DNA of 64,000 bases. Origin: Septoria linicola (taxonomy: Eukaryota; Ascomycota; Dothideomycetes; Mycosphaerellales; Mycosphaerellaceae). The notes under the pieces are model-generated. The model saw nothing but the letters and a program-made list of their open reading frames with translations, made no database searches and was not told the origin of the DNA. Numbering within the stretch: position 1 is the stretch's first letter; each line of letters starts with the position of its first letter. Below are positions 49,225 to 60,715 of the stretch, in pieces. The stretch spans positions 1-64,000 of the forward strand of contig CP099431.1 of the NCBI GenBank assembly GCA_024114885.1, in the 5' to 3' direction. A program made the position numbers and the translations under genes.

Positions 49225-52200
49225 ATAACGAACCTTAATAATACTACCGAAGCTATTCTGTCGCTAGAGACACTATAAGACTAAGAGAAGAGCGTCGACT
49301 TAGTACTTAAGCAAGTCGAGGAAGTAAACGATAGGATAAAGATTAGCGTATTTAATTTCTTTAAACGCCTCTCTACTAAGATTTTACTAAAGTACCTTAA
49401 TATATAGAGCGTAAAGCGCGATAATATAAAGAAGATATACTAAGAAGGCTAAGACTTAGTAAAGGAGAGAAACTTGATTTAGTAGTAGCTACGTATAGAG
49501 TTTAGGTACGAGTAAAACTTTCTCTTCCTTAACTAAGTCTTATATAATAAAGAGATACTTAGGAACCTTTGTTAATAGTTAAATAAGTATAAAGGCGTCT
49601 TTAAAGAGAGTAAGCTTAAAGACTAGGTTTTCTTAGCGTAGTAAAAGTAAGATCGTTTCTATTAGTAGATAGCGAATATATTCTCTCGTAGCTAGTACTT
49701 TTAGCTATAGAGGAGTAAGAAGACTCCTAGCTCGTAAGGCTTAGGCTTTATTAATATAAACTTAGATAGGAGACGCTACTAGAACAAGTTTAAGGAGGAG
49801 CTCTCGTAGGTCGACGTCTTTAGCTATAAGATAAGAGAGGCACGCCTAGAGGCGAGCTATAAGCTTAATTAGTATAGATTTATAGTCAAGCTTACTAAGA
49901 GAGAGCGTAAAGAAGAGATCTTCGAAGAACCGACCTACGTGTTCCTAGTAGTAGAGAAACAGCTCTTAATGTCCTATAGACTATTACCTCCTTCTAGAAA
50001 TCTAAGATCTAATAGACGACCCTCTTCCTCTACGCCTAAGGGCCTATCCTTATCTAGTCCTACTCGAAACTCTAGTTAAGAAGGAGAGAGAGAAGGTAAT
50101 TTGCTTACGACTCTAGAGCCTCGCCTTAGAGATTCTATATCGCCTAGTACTATATAGAGGCTAAAAGCTTAGTTAGAGAAGTTAACGCTAAGCTCTATAA
50201 AGAAGCCTACGTCTGTCCTTTATAAGAGTAGGAGGCTTACTAGAATTTATACTAGAGAAACTATTATTATCTTAATCGAGACTTCTCCTATACTAAGCGC
50301 TTTAGGTAATAGCGATCCTATATAAGACTAAGTATTACCTATAACGGAGCCGCTACTAGGTCTAGAACGCCTATCGCTAATCGTACTAGAAGATAATAGC
50401 GGAATTAAGCTAGAGAGCGACTCGGAGCCTAATCTACGTTACTAGGCTTATATAAAGGATAGTGTTACCTCTAAAGTCTACTACTATATAATCGTTAGTA
50501 GAGCCTTTAAAGAAGTCGATAATGTCTAGGAGAAGAAGAAAGTAGCTAAGAGCTACGCTTTAATTAATATACTTCTATACCTTAGCTAGCCTCTTTATAA
50601 AGAATATATAACTAAGATAGGTAATACTATAGGTTTAAAGCTACTAAAGACAGCTAACGTAACGTATACCCTTTACTAGTATATTGTTTAGATAGGTAGT
50701 ATAGCCGATCTCTAAGCCCTTATCGCCTAGAATACTTAGAACTAGATATAGTTTAAGCTAGAAGTAAATACTTTCTTCTCTAAGCTAGTAGGACGCCCTC
50801 GTCGTAGTAAGAAGAGTACTAATACTTAGGAACTAGAGGACGATATTAACGCTCTAATATATAAGGTAGGAGGAAGCTATCTTAGACCCTTTTAGTTTAT
50901 AGTAACCGAAGTAGACTTGAAGGTTACTTCTAACGTCTATTAGAGGGCTTAGGAGCTCTTAGACTACGATAGTAATAAGGGTACCTAGACCGATTATAGC
51001 TTCCTCTTTTATTCTCCTTCTACTAGAGGCCTATTTTAGATCCTAGACTCTTTACTCGAAGCTATACGGTATAAGTTTATAGTATATCGATAGTATAACA
51101 CGGCTATTAGTTAGTATAGTTAGTCTCGCGGTATATAGTACTCGCTGTCCTAATAGCTTCTTTACTAATATCCTTTACTATAGCTATACTAGCTAGTTAC
51201 TACTCTATATACGACTATTAAGTACGTAGCCTACCTATCTACTACCTTTTATATCTTCGACGATAAGGCTAGTTCTAACTACCCTAATAGCTTCTAGTAT
51301 ATTACCTTAAACGAGAATATACTACTTAAGGAGAAGAGGCTTAATTAGGTTCAATTTACGATCTCTCTAGATAATACTAGCGATAGAGGACGACTTTTAC
51401 TAACCTTAGACACGATTAGTAATAGGCTCTTTAACCCTAAGGAGGCAAAGTAGCTAGCGAGGCGTATTATTACTAACAAGTAAAGCTATAGTATAGGTTT
51501 CGTCGAGACTACGCCTCTAGTAATTACTAACGAAATAAAAGCTAATCTCAAGCTTAGTTAGAAGAATCCTTATACTAATATAGGCTCGCTAGTTATTTCG
51601 TACCTCTATATCCCTTAACGGTATACTCGTATAGACGAAGAGTATCGTATAATTCTAATAGTATTTTTAGCCTACTCTAATAGTCGTATATTAGATAAGC
51701 TACCTAATAGTAATTACGTTAACGTTCCTACGATCTATAGCGTATATCTCTATCGCGAGTAGATACTCTTTATAGCTTCTAGTACTATATACCCTATACG
51801 AGCGATAAAACCTTTCGCTATAGAGGTACTATTAACTAGCCTAGGCCCGATTTCCGATACCTTAGTAGGCCGAGTTCTATAGGCGGATTAGGTAGTAAGT
51901 ATAGAAATAAAGAAGCTCTTTAGTATAAGTAAGGAGGAGTTTAAGGTCTATATAGCTAAGTAGTAGACTATAGCTGAAGCTTAATTCGATACCGCCTACG
52001 CTATAGCTATAGATATTAAGGAATAGGTATTTAGCGAAGCTAGCTTTATAAGCGTAGATAGTGACTTAGCGGTATTAGTATCGAAGAAGAGAGAGGCCGT
52101 TCCTAAGGAGATCCTTAAGGATATAGTAGAAGAGTAGTATCTAGCGAATAATAATTGGATCTAAGAAGGTGTTTTTAGTAGTTATAGTTAGAAAAGGTAA
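49225..52200 (+). pseudogene. Extra 3' ORF of Gypsy-1, about 991 residues, unknown
   Basis: A plus-strand frame runs from ATA (former ATG, 49,225) to TAA at 52,198-52,200: exactly 992 codons. I checked several blocks in the same phase (49,681, 49,921, 50,461, 52,141). Internal stops sit at Gln/Trp-like positions. The N-terminal ~250 residues are Lys/Glu/Gln-rich and coiled-coil-like (LKQVEEVNDRIKISVF). A Ser/Pro/Arg linker lies about 49,980-50,140, then a long mixed domain with FFSKLVGRPRRSKKS near 50,770. I recognise no family. Position and architecture match the Gypsy-3 frame, but I see no direct sequence similarity between them by eye. Confidence 0.7.
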
Positions 52201-52325
52201 CTATCTAATAGGCCTCTAATTGAAAGTTTAATAGACTTTAATAGAAAAACTAGCTAGCTTTAAGTAATTCTAAGTAAGATCTATAAGTAGTTAGGTATCT
52301 AGTTAGATACTAAGGAAGGAAGGAT

Positions 52326-52605
52326 TAGTAAGGTAAAGGCCTACCTATATACCGTGCTTAGTAGTTTTAGTATAAAAGCAAGGTAGTAGCTCGTTTCTAA
52401 GATAGAAATGTTTACTCTACTTAATTAATTTAATATCCTACGGTCCTAGTATAAGGCTCTTAGTCTTAGGACTACTAGTTTAAGCTCGTTACTACTAGTT
52501 AACACGCGTATTACAAGACTATTACTCTCTAAACAGGTCTTGTTCTATAACGGCCGCTCTTATACCTACCTAGAGAGTTAGTATTAAGGTAGTTATTATC
52601 TATTA
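52326..52605 (+). repeat. 3' LTR of Gypsy-1 (280 bp)
   Basis: Matches 39,413-39,692 with a few C/T and G/A differences and ends at ATTATCTATTA. It is followed directly by CTAT and then by the pol region of Gypsy-2. Confidence 0.92.
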
Positions 52606-55600
52606 CTATATACGCGTATAGCTCGTAGACTCTATAAGAGTAGAGCGTATAGTAGGTATAATCTTTTATATCTATAATATACTAACCTCTAATATAATCT
52701 TAGATCGACTATAGAAGCGTACTTATTATATACGAGTCGATAGTAGCTTAGATAAGTAGAGCTATAGTAATGTTTTCGAAAACGTTAAGGTTAGAGAAGC
52801 CTATAAGTTTCTTAAGGACTTGAAGTAGGTATCTATAGTATACGTAGTAGTATTAAGTAAGATAGGCGAAGAGGTCGACCTTCTACTTTCTAAGTTCTAA
52901 TAGTTCTCTAATATTCTAAACCTAATAGAAGAGATAAGGAGTAAGTTAGTAGATAGCGTAGAGTATATAATTAAACTATACCTAGATACTATTCTACTAT
53001 TTAGGCTACTATATTATTAGTCGAGTAAGAAGCTAGAGGAATTAAAGAAATATTTTACTATAGGCCTTAAGTACGATTAGATCGAGCGTAGTATTAGCGA
53101 GATAGGTACGCCTATCCTATTTATACTAAAGAAAGATAGTAAACTAAGGCTATATATCGACTACTAAGGGTTAAACGAAATTACTATTAAGAATAGATAC
53201 CTACTTCTCTTAATTAGCGAAACGCTAGATAGGCTTATAGGAGCTATATAGTTTACGACTCTAGACCTTATAGATATATACTATCGGATTCGTATTAAGC
53301 CTAGCGACTACTAGAAGACTATATTCTATATACGCTATAGCTACTTTTAGTATAAAGTAATACTATTTAGCTTAATAAACGCTCTAGCTACGTTCTAGAC
53401 GTATATTAACTATACTCTAGTAGGTTTAGTCGATACGTACTACGTAGTATATCTTAATAATATTCTTATCTATAGTAAGAGCTATATAGACTATATATAC
53501 GACGTATACGACGTACTTACGCGCCTCTAGAAGTTTAGACTCTATACTTAAAGAGTAAAGTATTAATTCTAGTAGAAGGAAGTCGATTTCCTAGGCTTCG
53601 TAGTAACTACTAGAGAGGTCGCGATAGACCTACGTAGGATAGACGTAATTATAGCGTAGCTAACGCCTATAACGCTTATAGAGGTTTAATCCTTTCTTAG
53701 GTTTACTAACTTCTACTAGCGTTTTATTTTTAAATACTCTAGAGTAGTATCTCTACTTATAGCGTTATCTAAGAGCGCCGTAGTAGGTAAGAAGCTAGGC
53801 CTACTTAAGTAGACTATATAAGAGAAGTACGCGTTCGCTAAACTAAAAAAGCGTTTTTCTATAGTACTACTACTAAGATATTTCGACTCTACGCTTAGGT
53901 TATAGGTTAAAAGCGATATCTCTAATTTCGTAATTACTATAATCCTTAGCTAACTCTTTAGGTCCGAATAGTACTCTATTATATTTATATCTAGGAATAT
54001 AATTACTATAGAGTATAATTATAAGATATACGATAAGAAGCTTCTTATAGTAGTAGAGGCGTTTAAAGTATAGAGACTATACCTTAAAGGCGCTCTATAT
54101 ACGATCGACGTACTATTCGACTATACTAACCTTTATAGTTTTATAGATATAAAGAAGTTAACTAGAAGGTAGGCCTACTAGGCTATATTCCTAGCTCTAT
54201 TCGACTTCGTTATAACGTACTAGGTAGGTAAGCGAAACCTAGCTAATACGCTATTAAGGTATAGCGACTATACTAAGAAGGTAGTAGAGATAACTAACCT
54301 TCTATCTACTCTATAGACTAAGTTATAGCTATAGGATAATTAGAGTATAGGAAACGTAAGCGAGCTACTCGTAGCTCGTATCTATATAGCTTATAGAGAA
54401 TAGTATACTTCGATAGAGAGAAGTACTAACTCTAACCTATAGTAGTAGTTTTTAACGCCTATATAAGTAGCAGGTATAATTACTAAGAGCGAAGAGCTAT
54501 ATATAAATATCTTAGACTTAATCCTTATATATACTCGCGCGCTAGTATAAGCTAAGCTAAGTATAAGCGTAGTATACTCGTAAGCGATAAGTAATAGTAG
54601 TCGATTTAAGTAATCTACTATAAGAGAGAGAAACCTCTAGATAGACGATTCGCTATACGTACTTAAGGACTACGCCTTATAGACGTAGGTAATTTATATA
54701 TATTATAATAATACTCTTATAGGCTATTTTAGTAAGGATAAGACTATCTTACTAGTACGAAGGAAGTACTAGTAGCTAGAGATAACTAAGGATATTATAT
54801 AATATATAGAATCCTATAGGAGTTACTAGAAGGTAAAAACGCGTCGCTATCGACTATATAGCGAGCTAACTACGCTATCTATACTAGATTATCTATTCTA
54901 AGAATTAACTTAGGATTTTATTATAGACCTTCTACTAAGTAAGTAAGGAGTATATATATATAACGCGATCCTAGTTATTATCGACTAGTATATAAAGATA
55001 GTTATCTTTATACTAACTATAAAGAGGTATACTAGTAGTAACCTTATAGAGGTCTTAATATTAGAAGTAATTAGGTATTATAGTATACCTATAGATATTA
55101 TTAGCGATAGAGGGTCTATATTCACGAGTTAGTTCTAGTCTAACTTCTACTATAAAGTATATATAAAACGTAAGCTAAGTATAGCGTTCTATCTATAAAT
55201 AGATAAGTAAACTAAAAGAGCGAATTAGACGCTTAAGACTTACCTACGTATCTACTACGTAGAGTAGTAAGATAACTAGGTAGACCTATTAGTATAAGCT
55301 AAGTTTATATATAATAATAGTATGTATACGATATTAAAAATATTACTATTTATAGCGCTATATAGTTTTAATCTAGAGCTAGTAATAAGTAGGTAAGAAG
55401 CTTAGAGTACGTTTTCTAAAAGAGAGGTACTAGCTACTAAGGAAGCTATAGAAAGATTAAAGAAGAACTATAAAACGCTTAGTAGACGCTAGCGAGAAGT
55501 AAGTAAGGCGTAGGCTAGATACTTTAATAATAGGTATTAGGCTAAGGTATATAAGGTTAGCGATATAGTCTTACTATCGATAAAGAACCTATAATTAAAG

Positions 55601-56040
55601 ATTTCTTCGAAGAAGTTAGTAGATAAGTTTACTAGGCCTTTTAAGGTAATTAACGTAGTAGAGAAGTAGGCGTATCGCTTAGCTCTACTACTAGACGCTC
55701 TTATCTATAACGTATTCTATATATTACTTCTAGAACCTTAAAAGAGTAGCGAGACGTAGATAGAGAGTATACTACTCGTAGACTACTAGAGTAAATAGGA
55801 AGTTAAGAAGATCCTTAGAACTCGAGTAAGAAAAGGCGTACGCTAGTACTTAATCTACTAGTAGAGCTAGTCTAAAGAGTACGACTAGTAGGAATCTAAA
55901 GAATATATTAGCGACTATATAGTACTAGACGTATTCGAAGCGTAGCGCGTAAGTAGGCGCGTAGTAAGATAGAAACGCTAAGATACTAATATAGTAATAC
56001 TAAGTACTAAGTACTAAACCTATATATAGGAGTAAATCTT
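52606..56040 (+). pseudogene. Gypsy-2 pol with C-terminal chromodomain
   Basis: This continues the element broken at 39,412. A classical Ty3/Gypsy reverse transcriptase is readable at about 53,090-53,600: KDSKLRLYIDYQGLNEITIK, then YLNN at 53,450-53,461 for YLDD, then FLRFTNFYQRFI near 53,690. RNase H lies about 53,850-54,250. The integrase core lies about 54,880-55,330 with IISDRGS. A chromodomain-like block (EVKKILRTRVRKGVRQYL, about 55,800-55,850) closes it, as in chromoviruses, where it targets integration to heterochromatin. No matching 3' LTR was found. RIP stops inactivate it. Confidence 0.8.
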
Positions 56041-57600
56041 GAATTTAAGAAGATAAGAAAATTACTAGAGTATTTAGGATATATAGAAGCGTAAACTATA
56101 TTATTTATATACGCCTACTAAGTAGGTCGTAGTATATTTATAGGTAAGAAGTAAGAATCTAACTATAGCCTATATAGGCGCGAGTAGAGTATAAGAGGCG
56201 TAGGTAGAGAGCGAGCGAGACGCTTATAGATCGTCTATAGAGAGCGCGTCGTCGTTAGCGTTTCCGCTACTAGTAATACTCTCTATACTCTTATCCTCGT
56301 CTACCTTCTCGTTAGATATAGCGTTCTCTAAGAGGTTACTCTCCTCTTAGTTACTATCCTTAGAGTAGGCTACCTCTATAATAGCGTCTAGAGTAGCGCT
56401 AGAGGCGCCTACTATATAGTTAGTCTAGAAAGAGTATTAGTATTATAAGATAATCGTATAGAAAAAGTAGATATACCTTATACTATAGCTTAAATATAGC
56501 TACTATAAAGTTAGACTAGCGCTAGGTCTCTACTAGAGCTACGACGGACATCGTACTAGTCGCCTATAGAGCGAGTACGCTCGCCTTATATAGCGTATTC
56601 TAGCTACTAATAGTATTACTCTTATTACTTATATAGATCTTCTTAGAGGTCTTAATAGAGATATAGAGATTCTTTAGGTAACGCTTAGCCTACTCTTTAT
56701 ATATACCGTCTAGGAGAGTCTCTAGCTACTAGTAGTAGTATAGTACGTAGCGCGCCTACTATTTAAGATTACTATCGATAATACGCTCGTAAGCGTAGTA
56801 GCTACGCTTATAGCGCTAGGACTTAATCTTCTAGCTAGGCTTTATAACTCTATCGTATATAGGTTCGTCGTCTATACGTAGTCTATTAGTAGGCGAAGCG
56901 TAGTTAAGAAGCGTTCGAAAAGCTATACCTTTATAGCTATACTTAATATAGTAGAGATAGATATCTATATCTCTATAGCCTCTAATATCGTCGACGGTAT
57001 AGAGTAGGTAGTTTACGACTACGACTAGAGCGCGTCTTAGTAGTATATTACTTATATTAAGAGTATAGTTATCGTATAAAGAGACTAGCTTTACTAGAAA
57101 TATAGAAAATATTATATATAGAGAGAAAGTCTAAGAGAGAGTTAGAAGAGTTTTTAAAGAATATACTTAAGCTACGAATCGTAGTCGCTATAGTAGAGAA
57201 TATATTACTACGTAAACGTAATACGTATAGTAACTCTTTACTTTATAGCGCGAATTTATATAATATACTAAAGGTTCGTAGATATAACGCGTTAGAGACG
57301 CGATAGGCGTAGAATATATAAAGTATATTATAAAGACTAAATAGGAAGCCTAGAATATAACCTATTAAGTAAGAGTATCGCTAAGAGTAGCTCTCTTAGA
57401 GAGAGGAGATAGTTATAAGAGCTAGGTAAGGTTAAAGGTTAGACCCGCCTTAGGCTCGTAGGCTTAGCGTATAGTATAATTATAGTACGCGTATATATCT
57501 AAAAGAAGGTAAGAATTAGTCTTATAATATCTTAATAGTCTTATTAGGAGAGCGCTCTATATATTACTATATATCTCTTTTATAGAAAGCTAGGACAAAG
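56041..57600. other. RIPped region between Gypsy-2 and repeat X, unidentified
   Basis: A minus-strand frame at about 56,180-56,760 reads plausibly as protein (for example LLDGIYKEQAKRYLKNLY, then an Asp/Glu/Ser-rich part). I recognise no family. The remainder to 57,600 shows no coding or tandem repeat. It has no second copy elsewhere in the window that I noticed, although RIP implies one in the genome. Confidence 0.35.
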
Positions 57601-58583
57601 AGCGCGTAGTATAGAGATATATCTTTTACTCTACTATCTACGAACCTAGTCTAGTACTCGTCTATTAAGTATCGTTAGTCTATCGACTATTATCTTTCTT
57701 AATAACTTATAGAGCTTTTAAGCCTATATAAAGTTATTATAGTAACCTTATTTACTTTTATAAGCTAACGTTCGAGCGTAACTATACCTTAGTTATAGTA
57801 GTAGAGGTAAAGCTATAAATTAGAATAATACTAAACGTAGACCTAATAATAGCTTACTTTAAAATAACGTAAAATAATAATCTAATTAAAATATAGTCTT
57901 CTTAACTACTCTTAATCTAGCGTTAGTAGTATAGTACTATAAAGTACTTATACCTATCTATATCTACTATTAATAACGAGTACTACTAATAGTATAGGCG
58001 AATCTATAGTTAACTAGAATAGTTAAGAAATATAGTAGTATATTATAGCTACTATTATCGTAATAGATATCGAGATTAGTATAAGAGGCTTATCTCGTTC
58101 TACTTAGTTTTACTTATTACGTTATAGATCGACTATAAGTAGGTCGCTATCTATTTTAGTACTACTAATAGTAAGAGCTTAACCTAAATTACGCTTATAC
58201 TAAAGACTTAACTAAGCTTAGATATAGATATAATCGAGAACTACTTCTATAAGATTAAAAAAGAGGCTATTATACTTAAAGAGAAGTTCGAGACTAGTAA
58301 ATATAGCTAGTCGATATCTATCTATAAATCTACTACTATTAGTACTTCTAAGAAGACTCTAAGAAATACTCTAAAGAAGGATCCTCTCTCTAGTAGGTTA
58401 ACCTACTAACGCCTATTAGGCTCTAAACTTATACTAAAACTTAATAGCTATTATAAACGCTCGTATCTCTAAGATACTAATTTCTAAGAACTATAAGAAT
58501 ACTATTAGGTAGAAGGCTATCGAATTAGATCTTATTACTACTCTAAGCGACTTTAACGATAGCTTAGATAGTTTTAGATACTA

Positions 58584-59902
58584 TAGTATCGCTATAGAAG
58601 TCTACGTCTTAGCGATACTTTATAATTAAGTAGCTAACTTTAAACGACTATTATATAGCGAGTAGTCGCTATTTCAACGCTCTAATTATCTTATATAAAA
58701 GTATATTTTAAGAGCTTAGATTCTATCTATTTAGATAATATTAATACCTAGTATACTATCTACCTACTACGATTAAAGCCTTAACTCGCCTTAGTATACT
58801 ATCTACTATATTATCGATAATTCTATAGTCTATTACTCTCTAGGCTCTCGGTAGTACTTCTTATATAATCTCTAGCTATCTTACTTTATTATCTATTACG
58901 TCTAGGTTAGGACGTAGCTCGTAGACCTTCTATTTAAGGTAGAACTAGACATACTCTATTAGGTTTATATTAGAGCTACACGTAGGCTACGTTATTATAA
59001 TTATTAACTAATCCTTAAGAAACTAGCGTATATAATAAGCTATATAGATAGAGGCGTTGTCTTACTAGAATACCTAGCTATCGTAGTATAGAAATAGGCC
59101 CTCTTCGAGTACCTAAGTATAAGATCTTACTATATATTCTCCTCTTAGTATATCTAGATCTCGTTCTATAATAATAAGCTCTATATTATTCGTACGCTTA
59201 CTAATTAAGTACTAGACTATAATAGAGGCCTACTTGCCCTTAGAGTACTCTTTAATCTATACTCTTATCTATTTCTCGTATAGATAACTAAAGGCCTAGA
59301 GGCGTTACTTACTAGTCCTTTTCTTAATAGAACACTCGTTACTAAATAGCTAATCTAACTAGTTTATAGAGCGATATAAGTAGGCCTACTATAGTCGTTA
59401 GCGAGTATAAGCCTCTATAAGGTATAGACGACGTTTATACTACTAGTTTTGAAGCCTATAGTTATAAAGGATCGTTCTTAAGACGTTAGTACTAAAATTA
59501 GTACTAGTATCGTCTCTAATATTCTAATATATCTACTTAAGATTCTTCCTTATAGCGTATACGATTAGGCGAGCGTCTTAAGAAGTATAACTAAGAGGAC
59601 GACCTTTACGAGGCTTGTTCTATACTATATCGTATACTTTATACTATTAAAGTACTAATTTAATAGTCGATTTAGGAACGCGTTCCTTAGTCGCGATTTA
59701 GATCGTTATATCGCCTATATAACGACGTCTAACGATTATACTTTTAAACTTATCTAAAAGCTAGTAATTAGGAGCACGATTTAGATTAATTTATATAAGA
59801 GTAGGACGTTATAGTATAGTATAATAGTTAATAGAAGTTACTATAGAGAACGCGTTAAGAGTCGCGTATCGCGCTAAGACGTAGACTTAAGCTCTAGTAC
59901 TA
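58584..59902 (-). mobile_element. Tc1/mariner transposon inserted in repeat X
   Basis: A 1,319-bp insertion relative to the uninterrupted X sequence near 37,050. Its ends are inverted repeats: the left end TAGTATCGCTATAGAAG and the reversed right end TAGTACTAGAGCTTAAG both lead into GTCTACGTCTTAGCG. TA flanks both sides (58,582-58,583 and 59,903-59,904), the Tc1/mariner target duplication. Terminal CAGT has become TAGT by RIP. Confidence 0.88.
58760..59790 (-). pseudogene. Tc1/mariner transposase, RIP-inactivated
   Basis: The minus strand reads an N-terminal helix-turn-helix part (RVPKSTIKQYFNSIKYT near 59,650). The C-terminal catalytic block DNASIYIAYYIRxFLKD follows near 58,990-59,060, then NLDVIDNKVRQLE and a tail typical of fungal Tc1/mariner transposases. 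The canonical DNAxxHxA His is now Tyr. The protein would excise and reinsert the element at TA sites. Stops at Gln/Trp positions make it dead. Confidence 0.75.
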
Positions 59903-60424
59903 TATATAGGTATCTTTAATAGCGACGACCTTAGTAAGTTTTTAAATTAAGAGACAAGCCTATAATATAAGAGTTAACTAGTACTAATAGGCTTAAAGTA
60001 GTAGAAACTAAGAGTCTAGTATAGATTATACTAAAGCTTTACTTAGGCTTAATATAGAATAATATAACTTAAAAATACTCCTCTCTACGATCTTATATAT
60101 CTATTCTTATCTTATATTATCTTTATAATTAATCTATAGACGTATAGCTATAGGTATAATCTAAACGCCTAAGCTACTTAGATTTAAACTAATATAATCC
60201 TAGATATAGCTACTTAAGCTTAGATAGTATAACTATTTCTAAGAAGTCTATTATAGTTCTACTATATAGGAGCGTAGTATAAGTAAGCGTAGAGCTTTAT
60301 ATACTATAAGAGCTAAAATTAGGACCTCTACTAGTATATCTATAAAGTACTTAATATACTTCGCTAGAGCTACTAGTTATACTCGACTTTCTATATAGAG
60401 AGAGATAAAGTTATATAAACTTAA

Positions 60425-60640
60425 GAGCGTATAGTATAGAGTAAGGATACGTAGTATAAAGGAAGGACGCGTAGTATAAAGTAGAAGCGTATAGTACGAA
60501 CTAAAAGTATATAGTATAGAGTAAGGATATATAGTATAAAGTAAGAGCGTATAGTACGAAGTAAGATATACTCTAAGAATATAGTTAAAGGTATTAAGAG
60601 TAATCGAGAAGAGGTAGAATAGAAAAGATAGAGTAGAATA
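60425..60640. repeat. Purine-rich minisatellite, repeat X copy 2
   Basis: Short GCGTATAGTATAGAGTAAGGA-type units and a few longer ones correspond to the larger array at 37,570-38,245. The array is about a third as long here. Confidence 0.65.
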
Positions 60641-60715
60641 CTCGATTAGAATATATTTTAGTTAGATAATCTCTAAGACTATTATATCTTAAGAAAGAGC
60701 TTTAGAGTATAGTAG

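Larger units (their letters stand above)
39413..52605 (+). mobile_element. Gypsy-1: complete 13.2-kb LTR retrotransposon with extra 3' ORF
   Basis: LTRs of 280 bp at both ends and CTAT flanks on each side (39,409-39,412 and 52,606-52,609) define a complete insertion with a probable 4-bp target duplication. It sits inside another Gypsy element (Gypsy-2). Internal order is leader, gag-protease, RT/RNase H/integrase, and a further ~3-kb frame. A truncated copy of its first 3.3 kb lies at 12,114-15,441. The element is thoroughly RIPped but nearly free of frameshifts. Confidence 0.92.
57601..60715. mobile_element. Repeat X, copy 2
   Basis: Matches 24,788-25,597 followed by 36,877-38,315. It lacks Gypsy-3 at the position of that insertion (about 58,400), so it shows the empty site. 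It is itself split by a Tc1/mariner element at 58,584-59,902. Copy 2 has lost more CpG to TpA than copy 1. Confidence 0.7.
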
